Shown here: piece after piece, positions 1 to 9,265 of the stretch
Layout of the letters: each line of letters opens with the position of its first letter
How positions within the stretch are numbered: position 1 is the first letter of the stretch
Source of the DNA: Phoronis ovalis
Lineage: Eukaryota; Phoronida; Phoronidae
Length of the DNA: 16,466 nucleotides
Assembly: GCA_028565635.1 (NCBI GenBank)
Contig: JAOXYB010023648.1
Location: 1-16,466, forward strand
Direction: 5' to 3'
Translations under genes and position numbers: made by a program
Notes under the pieces: model-generated
Told to the model about the DNA's origin: nothing
Seen by the model: the letters and a program-made list of their open reading frames with translations, nothing else
Databases searched by the model: none

Positions 1-932
1 AACTATATCCTCCATTTTTCTTTCTGATTTGTTTGGAAACCCCGGATGTGGAGTCAAGGTCGGAGGCCCGATTGGCTTGACGACAGACGGCTAAAACCCT
101 GAACTAAAGTTATAACTTATACAACCGCTGGTGCGAAAGGGGCTTAAAGTGGATACCCATGCTCGTGAATGGCCTGAATAAAAGACTCTGAACAAGTGGA
201 CCAGGAGCGTAAAATAGAGCTAAAGAAGCTTCGAAGTGTCATCTAGCCTGATATGCCCACCAACCTATGACCTTCATAAATCCAGTAATCATACTATGTG
301 CACCATTAAAAATAGGAGAATAATACTTGGAAAGAATCTTGCAGTTTCTACCATAACTTAACATTTTTACTTTAGTTAAATGTTATATCCAAAAATTTGT
401 AGAACAGAAAAAAGTTTTAATTACAAAACTATCAGCAAAAATAATTGTACAAATTAAATTTAAAAAAATATACATATTTCTATATATAATTTATAATTTA
501 CTTTAATACAGAAAGCCCTTTTTTGAATATTTAAGGATTGTTCATTCTACTATTAAGTACAAATATAACCTCATATTTATGGACATTTACCAAATATCAA
601 GGAAAACCATAATGCAATGTTGCATTTTTCATTTTATACAAAATAATAAGCTGATTAAAGAGTGATACCAGACTCGCATATAAAAAACCTGTCTCCCAGA
701 CTGATGCACATACAAGGGAATGCAATTTACGTAAACAACTAATTATAATAGTTTTATAAATGTTCAATATGCTATCAATATGTTTGTTTAATATTTTGAC
801 AATGTAGATGTGTGTATATGTATGTGTATGTATATATCTGTATGCATACACATATAATACTGTTGATAATAAACAGTGCTAAACAAAGCCATTCCGAACT
901 GTTGGATATAAAACTCTAAATCTTATTCTGTA
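1..932. other. Downstream flank of the DUF4139 gene; no gene recognised
   Basis: Positions 1-260 are noticeably richer in G+C than the AT-rich DNA to their right. They have no long open frame and could be the end of a dispersed repeat or an unrecognised neighbouring exon. From about 480 to 932 lies the probable 3' untranslated region of the minus-strand gene. Possible minus-strand ATTAAA polyadenylation signals lie at 502-507 and 416-421, and no AATAAA was found. Neither signal is decisive. Confidence 0.4.
804..856. repeat. Mixed TG/TA microsatellite
   Basis: An alternating purine-pyrimidine run of TGTGTATATGTATG type lies in the presumed 3' untranslated region of the minus-strand gene. The 84-codon open frame that crosses it on the minus strand (851-597) is a by-product of the repeat. 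Confidence 0.8.
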
Positions 933-3900
933 CTAATTAATAACTTTTACGGAAATTTCTTGCTTTGCTGGATGTTCAACTGTATACTTCACCAACAATT
1001 CTTCAGATTTTCCTGCAGGAATTTCCAAGTCCCACTCTATGTTGTTTTGTTTATTAAGAATTACAGAACCGGGCTTTCCTTTCTCTTGCTTTAAGACTGG
1101 TTCTACAAGATTCACCTGGAAAATGTGTCAAATTAACCTATTGAATATTCATCCCATTCCAGTAATAAATCAAACACTAGTGCTACATGTAATCAACGCC
1201 GGCACTAGGTGGCATACAAAATCAATCCTACAATTCAAAGCATTTATGAATGATAACTCCCCTAATTCCTCATGATTCACAGAGATTTGTGTTATCAATA
1301 CAGTTCAATCAGTCAGATCACCTGGTGCAAGGAAATAGGAAAAAAATAATAGCTTACTACAGTTTTTTCTATATTAATCTGATAGTGCCGAACTGTGATG
1401 CAGTAGAACTGATGAGGTCAATTGTTATAATAGTAAGCATTTAATCTGTCTAAAACAATTAAGTTGCTTAATTTACCTATATTTTACATATTTCGACAAT
1501 AGTATAGGAGAAATAGCATCAGAATCAGGAAGAAAAACAGACAACCCCCCAGTAATTTAAGACTCTAAACAACATGCAAATTAAAAATGTTTTTAAAATT
1601 ATTTTGATTGAGATGAGTGAGAGTGAAAATTCTGCTTTTGTCTCTCAAGATGAGAAACATTTTGGTATTCCCTCCCCTACAAAGATCAAAAAGGTATGTA
1701 AACACTTGTACTTAATTGTTCATTATAAATCACTTTATACACAGGGCAATCATTATTTTGGGATGCACACCTTAATTTTCTCCTCGGTACTGATTGGCAG
1801 ATAATCGGACACAACAATCTTTACAGCAGTTGATCGTGTGTTTCGAACAATAACTGTTCGTTGGTATGTCAACGTCGTAGCTTTAGACATGAACCCAGAT
1901 TGCTCTCGGAACTTGGTGACAGCCTGGTACATGACTTTTACTGCCGGATCAACACCAAGCGAACATTCAAACACTTCTGAAGGACTAACTCCTCTCAATG
2001 CAGTCTATAAAATATATTATGAAAAATTGTTAACTGTAAGTTCAATTAATACTGAAATTGAAAATTTCAAAGAAAAGTTGAATAGCTGCTTGATGATTTT
2101 TTTCAGAGAAAACTTTATTGCTAATAAAACAACTACAAATTTAAAATAAATGTTTAAACAATTTTTCCACTTGACTTGCAGCAAAAAAGTTGTGTGCTAT
2201 TTTTATAAGTTTGTCTCACAGTATCAAGAAAAAACAGTTCCTGCAACATTTTTGAATTCACAAAGCAAACGTCAAGAATTTAACAAATCAAATTTATCAT
2301 GAATACATTTATCTACAAATCAAGAAATGTCTACCTTTGATATAAAGTTATTGTCTAAGAATACGTTTGCAGGTCCAGCCAACAGAGCATACGGCGATGT
2401 ATTTTTTACTTTAGCTTTAAGATAAGCATGCGTCGCCTTTAGGCCACCACTCTGATACTTGAATGACGGCTGCAAGTCAACCAGGGCTATTGTCACCTGA
2501 TAATGATGCAACTTGCAAATTATTTCATGGTTACTCCTACTAATATAGTTCCAGCAATATATACTAAAAAAGTGAAAATACTGTAACAGCCAGGCAGTAT
2601 GATTAACAAATTTTAAACCTATAATTTTGTTACTGCATCCTTGCCTACTTGTACAAATATACAACAGTTCTCAACTTGCAACATGAAAAGACTATTTGCA
2701 TGTACTCTGTGAATGAAAAATCATGCAGTAATGTAATCTTAGCCCTCTTCCATTTCATTCACATAACAGAGCTGGGGAAAACTTGAGTTACTGGGAAGCC
2801 ACCAGCTGCAATTACATTATGGGTGAGCACGAGTGACAAATCTGGGAAAACAAATGATCCAGTTTCAATAATTGCAAGTAAAAATCTAATGCATTTTTGA
2901 ACAAATTAATTTACAATTCACTATCAGACTGCCATGACATGCAATTTTAATTTTAAAATTTTGACAAGACACTTCTGGTAGTGGTACTAGCAAACTTGGA
3001 TTGAAATCAAATGAATTCAAATGTAAACTATATGTCCCAGCCTTCATGGCTTTCATTTGAATACGGCTTACTTTCGAAAATATTTAATTAACGTTTGTAT
3101 GCCAAATTTGCCTCCTATTTTCAATGAAATACCTCCAGCTAAGAACCCTATTAAAAACCATGTTTTTTTAGACCTTTGTTAGCACCTTATGTTTTTTACA
3201 GTACCTTGTGTTCAGTTGCGTCTGAAGGTATGGTTGACTGACGAGAAATTTCAAATGTAGCAGTTGTAACACTGTCCTTAACCTGTAACAAATCCATATT
3301 CATTAAGCAATGTAAAATTCACCACACTGTTCTCCTCATTACTTTAAAAGTCATATAACAATACATATTGATGGTGCACAACATATAAATAAATTACAGA
3401 ATAGTTCAAAAATGACATTGAATGGTTATTACGAGGTTATGTACAGGTCATAAAACTTAATAGCATTAACCATTGTCTTTGTTGGTAGTCAAGGGGCAGC
3501 TTAAAATAATCTCTTAACATTTTATTTATGTTAAAAGTGTTCATTTATAATATGTAAAAATGAGACTTTTACAACTGTTTATTTGGCAACACATTTCCAT
3601 ACATTCACAGTACTACAAATATTGTCTTGCCATATTTTAATTCTAAAACATACATTTTGCTTGACTTTTTCTATGTACTAAACATATCGTTGAATTTAAA
3701 TTTACAAAAATCTTATAATCCTACAGTTGGTATTCTTCATTTACCAACTGTTCTGACAGATACACATATTTGGAAACAGGAGTATTCCGAAATTTTAGTT
3801 CAGGATTCTCCTTTATTCCACAATCTTTAGTATTGCTTAAAATTCTAACTGTACATCAAGTTATTGCAAGTGCACATCAGCAACAGAACCCTAAATAATG

Positions 3901-5686
3901 AATGTACATAGAGAAAAACTGGCACATTGCCAGATTTTGCATTGATATTTTTTAATTTAATTTCTTTACCTCCGTAACAGCTGTATCTAGAGATATCTCA
4001 GCTTCATCCTCATCTATGTAATCTGCAAACTCCTCGACAGTATCATCACACCAAAACTCATCTTGAAATGAGCTGACTCCCCCTCGGGGGTGAGATGCTA
4101 TCTGCTGAATAGCATTTATATTAGGATGTTCCTTTAGGTGTAACTTAGTAGCTCTCTGTTTACTTTGCATCTGTGGTTCAAAGTTTTGATTCAGAATACT
4201 GAAAAAAATAGTTCTTTTTAATATTATATAACTTTAGTTAAATTTACAGCTATGATACTTTTGCCACTCAAAATTCTAGTCAATCAGTAATGTTGAAAAC
4301 AGTTACTTACAATGCACAAAAAGTGGTTCACTGTTAACAATATATGTTTACAGTAACTATATTTGAAAAAAATCACTCATAAAAAATGAGTTACACAAAA
4401 TACTTGTAGCCCAGAAAAACATCAATTGTTACTATTGTTACATAAACTACTCTGATCCAAATCTGGGGTGTGATTTATTAGTGCTTGCTTTCCAAAATAA
4501 AATGATAGCAAAACTTTAAATCTAGGCAACGTGACATACTTGGTAAATTGACTAACAGCTAATTATTTTTAAAAGGGTTAGCCACACAGCAGGCATCCTA
4601 GAGTACAAGTAAGTCCGTTATTTTTTTAAAGAACTATTTTGAAATTAAAATGAAGCATGTTCTTTTCTTCAATAAATCTAAAAATAAATATACAATTGGC
4701 CTGCAACTGGATCATGTCCTTCACAAGTATATGGGAACTGTGTTGAAAAAATTGCCCCATCTTACTTAATATGTTTTTCCATACATATCATACAAACCAT
4801 AACATACCGTCAAAAGAAGTTACTGCTCAAAATTTGATGCACCTATCCAGGTCATTTTAAAAACACCCAAATGAATTATTTAAATCCTGACAAGATAAAC
4901 CTTGAAGATAATTCATTTATTATTTTTATACAACTATGTTATTTTCTAATACCATGATATCTTACTTTGAGAACGCATTCACTGTATCTTTCCCCTTGAA
5001 CGACAACTGCATTTTTCCCAAAGACGGTGGGTTTCCACCAACACTTGGAATGGCAGTGGATAAGGATATTTTAGCATCAAGCCAATCCTCTCCACTGGAC
5101 TGTGTAATCATACCATAATAATGTAGCTGAAATTATCAGGCGACAGATATAAATATCAAAAGCAATGAAGCTGAAATTAACAGACACTTGTAATAGCATG
5201 TAAATACATGATGTTATTCTTATCAATATGTGTGAAGCAAAATGAAGTGACATCATTTGTAGTTTGTGGATAAAATACAGATTTCTTTTGATTCATTAAA
5301 ACAACACTATTATTATTTTACAAACATCATTATACAGTTCATGTATTCTGAACAGTGGATTAACACATTTTTCAAGACTACTGCACAAAAAAAGTCATGA
5401 AAGTCTTTACTTCTTTTTCTGTTACCGTGTATCTTTAAGATTTCATTGTTCACTCAAGAATACAAGAAAGCACATTTTAGAAACTATTTTGAACAGCATG
5501 CTCTAATTTCATAAACAGTCCAGAATTTTTTTTTTGAAATCCAATTTAAGTATTACCTTGAGAACATTATCATTGCTGAATACTCTTATGTCATATTTTG
5601 GTGTCCACTTAGCTTTTAATACAACGTAGGAAAACACAAGTGTAATTTCCATATTTTCCTTCACATCTAACAAGACGCTCATATCC
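933..5686 (-). other. C-terminal DUF4139 region of the same protein (exons 4-10)
   Basis: Exon 4 (residues 207-250) has SYVVLKAKWTPKYDIR at 226-241, the conserved entry to DUF4139. Exon 5 (251-304) has SSGEDWLDAKISLSTA and then PSVGGNPP at 277-284, the most recognisable signature of the family. Exon 6 (304-380) is an acidic, poorly conserved linker (many D and E residues, about 347-372). Exon 7 (381-406) carries RQSTIPSD at 394-401. Exon 8 (407-460) carries HAYLKAKVKNTS and LLAGPANVFLDNNF. Exon 9 (461-538) carries LGVDPAVKV at 476-484 and a DYLPISTEEKIK end. Exon 10 (539-598) supplies VNLVEP, then IEWDLEIPAG and a KYTVEHP strand before the stop. No catalytic residues are known for this domain, and none stand out here. 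Confidence 0.88.
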
Positions 5687-8600
5687 CTTAAAATAGTAGA
5701 GACAGTTTTGAGTCACAGTTTATAGTGTTTTAAGAAAGTAACAAATACAGCAAAACAAATTGAATAGTAAAATGTTAAATTCTTAAAACAGAATAAGTGC
5801 ATGAATTTGAAAACTAAGAAAATCTGGAGGTGTCTAAATTTGAAGAAATTTAGACTTTTATGAAGTGAAAATTCTTACTATAATAAGTCCTAAATTTAAC
5901 TTTTTCTAACTACCCTCTTTTTGTAATTGGAACTTACACACCCCTTTACTCTGGATTTAAATTTAGGTTTTCTGGAAAAGCCCTAACCTAGACACTGAGG
6001 ATAATTTATCTGTCTTCAGTTTTCGAATGCTTTCTTCGATATCTTTTTTTTCATCAGTCAACTTAGTAATCTCCTTGTTGACCTTATGCAAATCCTCATC
6101 AAGTTGTGTTGCAAATTCATCATAAAAACTCAAATAGTTTTTAAGCTCTTGAATGAAGTCTGTACCGCCTTCCTCTGATTTCTAAAATAAAATTTAAAAT
6201 ATAGTTTTTATTCATTCTGAATAAATTGGAAACTATTAGTGTGCAACTTATATACAAAAACCTACTTCTCTGGTTTCAGGATTTGACATATCTAGGTGTC
6301 ACTTGTCTTCAAAGAGATTATGTTTAAATGCCGAAAACAAATTTGAAAACTGATTTTCTCTTTATAAAATTATTCCATTCATTACAGGTGCTTCACTAAT
6401 AAAGATGCACACACACTGAGGCTATCCAACTATGATACGTTATGAACAATTCATCAGCACATTATATATAAGTGTTTGAGGCTAACACAAAAAGAACAGA
6501 TGTCCCAGATTGTGAATTAAATATGGTAGAAATTTACCTTTTTAGTACCACCAGACTGAACAGTATTACCAGCTCCATCTAAAAACACTTTTTGTTTTTC
6601 ATATCGACTTTTTTTCTTTGATAACAGCAAGATACTATCTTCTACGCCTTTCTTTTGTTCCTCCAATGCTTCAATTTCTGATTTGTTTTCTTCGTCTTTA
6701 TCTAATTTAGCATTTGTTTGAAAGGCTACTTCCATAATAGTAGCAGGACCCTTACCTTCTACCCTGAAACAAAAATGCAAGATGATATTGAACTATTCAT
6801 AAGACATGTCACATAAATGTACTTTGTTTTAGTGCCAGATTTCAGCAAGCAGACAATACTCAATTTCTATTTAATATTTCATTTTGTGTGCATACTCATT
6901 TTAACTTGTTGAGTTATGCTAATCTATGGATATGTATTATAGCGTTAATTTATTTTCATTGCATTTCCTTCTGACATTGCTGTACCATCTTCTTCTTCTT
7001 CTTCCAAGTAATTTACCAACATCAATGGGTTGATGGCTTTGGTACATGTAAGAGATGAGTTTATGCTCGTCAAGTGTGGCTCACTAGTTCAAAAGACATA
7101 AATATGTTAAAACATAGCACAAGGCTCTGGCTCCTCAAGGTAGGGGTGCAGCTCCATGCAGTAGAGTACCTTTTACCATGTTACTTTGCCAGAGCATTTA
7201 AGAAGTCTACAAGTGTCTTGGCTGACGTCACATTGTCTGGTAGTGTACATTCCAGTCTTTAGCCATGAAATGAAAGAAGGAATTTATATGGTAATCAGTT
7301 GATGAGTGTGGAATCTCGTATGACTGACTATTTTCAGAACGGGATGGAATTGAGCGATCTTTCAATTGCTACAAGATGATTTTGTATTTTGCAGAACATA
7401 AACAATCTTGCATTTCGACGCTTTTCTTCCAACAGCTGTCATTTCAGGTTGCTAATCATTGCACTAACACTAGATGTTTGTCTATACCTATTCATGGTGA
7501 ATCTTGCAGCACGCCCTTGGACTGACTCCAGCTTCTTAGATAAGTTTGATATGTAGGGGTCCCACACAGTATTCAAGGATGGGTGTTACTAGTGTTTTGT
7601 AGGCTGATTCTTTGATACATGCATTTCCAATATTAATATTTCAGTAAAGAAAGTTTAAGGAACTGTTTGTTTTAGTAGTAATATTATTGAATTGTTTGAG
7701 CCAGCGTTGATCTCTGCAGATGGTGATGTCCAAGCATTTTATGTGATCAACATGCTTGACTTTTGAAAGTCCATGTAGTGTATATGGATAGGCAACATGG
7801 GTTTTCTTTCTGGAGATGCTGATTACTTCGCATTTTCCAGGTGGAATTCCATTTGCCAGGTGTGTTCCCACTGAGTGAGGAGATTAAGACTAAGCTACCC
7901 AAGGAATATTCCAATATATGGGGGTATATCACATTATAATTGTTGTGTTAGGCACATTTTTTACATAAAAAGTTATAATAATTAATTATGCTGAAACATA
8001 AAACAAACATGAAATTAGGTAAAAGCACAAGCAGCTAATGACTGGATGTTCTAAGCATTACATGATTGTTCCTGTTTCTGTATTGGTACCCTTAATTAAG
8101 CCACTTTAATAAACTCATCCATACAACAGGTAATAGGATAAAGCAGCAATTGACAATATTATCTATGGATACAGAAAAGTGGGTGTATACCAACATGTTA
8201 TCATTGCTGATCATAAGTTATCGTCACGAGGATCTAGCTTAGCCTTAAGGTCTTCCTGCAACAAGTTTGCATCACCCTCGATCGTTGTTGACAGCTAGTT
8301 GTATTACAGCAAATATCATTTTTAAATCTAAGTTTCGTTCTTGGAGGCTGTACATCATGTAGAACGTTAAATACCTGCAAACTGAAGAATGTCTTTGACC
8401 TTAGTTTCTGATGGTCACTCGCTATTGTGAATACCAAAAATTAATGCAATAGTCAATACAGTAGTCAATAGTCTACAATACTCAATACGACAATAGTCAT
8501 TACCTTATAGAGTCTGGATCGACATAAGTCGACAGTTCTTTTACCAAAATCTCATGTTCTCCAGTATCAAGTTTACATGTAAGAGATCTGCAAACTTCTG

Positions 8601-8703
8601 CCCTATCTTTATATATAACAACGCTTTCAATTTGACATCCGGCGACGAGGAATTTCTTGTTTTCTATGTTCGCACTGTACCTGTCCGACTTCTGGTCCGC
8701 CAT
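933..8703 (-). CDS. DUF4140/DUF4139 domain protein (F37C4.5-like), complete ten-exon gene
   Basis: Ten coding exons on the minus strand: 8703-8504, 6763-6538, 6181-5988, 5686-5557, 5126-4966, 4198-3970, 3282-3205, 2496-2335, 2004-1771 and 1115-933. All introns are GT-AG. The exon lengths sum to 1797 nt, giving 598 residues and a TAG stop at 935-933 with no frame break. The ATG at 8703 lies in a good context (ACCATCATGG). The family has an N-terminal DUF4140, a coiled-coil middle and a C-terminal DUF4139 beta-rich region, and is usually about 550-600 residues, so this copy looks full length. Its biochemical role is unknown; bacterial relatives are labelled mucoidy inhibitor A on old genetic evidence. 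No signal peptide or membrane segment is seen, so the protein is probably cytosolic. The introns are 1740, 356, 301, 430, 767, 687, 708, 330 and 655 bp. The donors of introns 3 (GTTAGG) and 9 (GTGTGC) are weak. The family call is from recognised motifs, not a database search. Confidence 0.93.
2705..2771. repeat. Small inverted repeat in intron 7 of the DUF4139 gene
   Basis: CTCTGTGAATGAAA at 2705-2718 pairs with TTTCATTCAC...CAGAG at 2753-2771, with a few extra bases in the right arm. This could be a worn fold-back element. The rest of introns 4 to 9 showed nothing recognisable beyond AT-rich sequence. Confidence 0.5.
6987..7005. repeat. (TTC)n / (GAA)n tail of the LINE
   Basis: A short run of TTC triplets on the plus strand marks the 3' terminus of the minus-strand LINE. 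Simple-repeat tails of this sort are typical of CR1/L2-type elements. Confidence 0.7.
7884..8248. mobile_element. piggyBac-like MITE with TTAA target duplications, inserted in the LINE
   Basis: TTAA at 7884-7887 and 8245-8248 flank a 357-bp insert (7888-8244). The insert begins GACTAAGCTA and ends TAGCTTAGCC, an inverted repeat matching at 9 of 10 positions. Removing the insert with one TTAA rejoins the host LINE coding sequence as ...LQEDL|NLLTQWE..., which restores the expected family pattern. The insert has no coding capacity and is strongly AT-rich. TTAA target choice is the hallmark of piggyBac-type transposases, so a non-autonomous piggyBac-like element is the natural reading. The TIR is short, and the internal sequence was not recognised. 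Confidence 0.8.
8447..8499. repeat. Degenerate CAATAGT/CAATACT short tandem repeat
   Basis: Five to six imperfect copies of a CAATAGT or CAATACT unit lie directly beside the exon 1 donor of the DUF4139 gene, between it and the LINE remnant. Nothing suggests a function. Confidence 0.6.
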
Positions 8704-9173
8704 GATGGTTAAAATGAGGTGAATGTATGCATTGACCCATATCGTTATAAAAGTAACAAAAACACGAAAGGGATGACAAACGAAAACGATTGAGCAAAAC
8801 ATAAAGTTATAAACGGATATACGAAAAATTTATCACATTCGCAAAAAGGGAAATTTCGTGTTAAGCAATTTGTTTATTTTTTTCTCGCAACGCAAATCTC
8901 ATTCCATTATTTAGTGAAACTCAATTTCATCTGCACAAGTGAAAGTAGTTTGTTAAACTTCGCGGGATGTATAATACGAAATTTTACAGTTCTTTCGTCA
9001 ATAATCCACATTATTACTGAAGAAATTGTTGCTATGATCAGTTACCAGTAATTTTTAATGTGAAGAATTGGAATGTATACATTTGTTGAGTCAAGAAGAA
9101 GCGAAAACATAATGTAGCCTCGAAAAGGCAGATTTAGCAATAACAGAACATGGACAATTTATGAGTCTGAGAA
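8704..9173. promoter_or_regulatory. Divergent intergenic region, likely shared promoter
   Basis: This 470-bp gap separates the start codons of the two head-to-head genes. It is richer in CpG than most of the window (for example around 8741-8785 and 8956-8985). I see no convincing TATA box correctly placed for either gene, so transcription start sites cannot be fixed. The reading frame of the DUF4139 gene stays open upstream of its ATG to an ATG at 8802. That extension reads as random hydrophobic sequence and is probably untranslated leader. Confidence 0.5.
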
Positions 9174-9265
9174 ATGTTTTCTCCCATAGTTGTATTTTTG
9201 CTGTCACTTGGATTAGGTTTCACTTTTGTTGTATCACACACGGGAAACATAGACTCAATATGTAA
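9150..9265 (+). other. Two short upstream ORFs at the start of the plus-strand gene
   Basis: An ATG at 9150 opens a four-codon ORF ending TGA at 9162-9164. Another ATG at 9161 opens a 34-codon ORF in the +1 frame that overlaps the main start at 9174 and ends TAA at 9263-9265. If the transcript begins upstream of 9150, ribosomes would meet both before the main ATG. Whether it does is not known from the sequence. Confidence 0.35.

Larger units (their letters stand above)
6985..8440 (-). mobile_element. Degraded CR1/L2-like LINE, 3' part of reverse transcriptase, 5'-truncated
   Basis: On the minus strand inside intron 1 of the DUF4139 gene. The upstream piece (about 8440-8249) holds a decayed region around the FADD active-site motif, with the aspartates lost (frame pieces QLAVNND and DANLLQEDL). 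The downstream piece (7884-7181) has QWEHTWQMEFH, PGKCEVISISRKK, PYTLHG, a CLDITICRDQRW segment, NNITTKTNSSLNFL, then KESAYKTLVTPILEY, KLESVQ, RAARFTMNRY and LPDNV, ending TAA at 7183-7181. These follow the expected order of the reverse transcriptase thumb and C-terminus of CR1/L2/Jockey-type LINEs. Several frameshifts and stops show it is dead. A 3' untranslated part follows, ending in a (GAA)n tract at about 7005-6987. It is interrupted at 7888-8244 by another element. The precise clade is uncertain. Confidence 0.85.
5988..8703 (-). other. N-terminal half of the DUF4139 protein: DUF4140 and coiled coil (exons 1-3)
   Basis: Exon 1 (residues 1-67) carries the DUF4140 start: an IESVVIYKDRAEV strand motif near residues 25-37, then a run ending VDPDSIR. 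Exon 2 (67-142) opens with VEGKGPATIMEVAFQ, the conserved end of the DUF4140 fold, and then becomes charged and helical. It contains EIEALEEQKKGVEDSI, which suits an antiparallel coiled coil. Exon 3 (143-207) continues the helical, lysine- and glutamate-rich pattern, with a KSEEGGTDF segment near its start and KDIEESIRKLK near its end. The codon for residue 67 is split AG|G between exons 1 and 2, and that for residue 207 is split AG|G between exons 3 and 4. What the coiled coil contacts is unknown; self-association would be typical but is only inferred. Confidence 0.85.

Noticed and set aside
597-851. 84-codon minus-strand open frame
   Set aside because: It is translated microsatellite (YIHTHTYTH-type) within the presumed 3' untranslated region.
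3627-3830. 67-codon plus-strand open frame in intron 6
   Set aside because: Low-complexity hydrophobic and asparagine-rich translation with no homology recognised and no gene signals.
7074-7262. 62-codon plus-strand open frame
   Set aside because: It lies antisense to the tail of the LINE coding remnant and its 3' untranslated part.
8234-8437. 67-codon minus-strand open frame as an extra exon of the DUF4139 gene
   Set aside because: Reading across frames it matches the region around the FADD motif of a LINE reverse transcriptase, and exon 1 joins exon 2 perfectly without it.
8500-8802. N-terminal extension of the DUF4139 protein from an ATG at 8802
   Set aside because: The extra 33 residues are random hydrophobic sequence, and the ATG at 8703 has a much better context and begins the family-like sequence.
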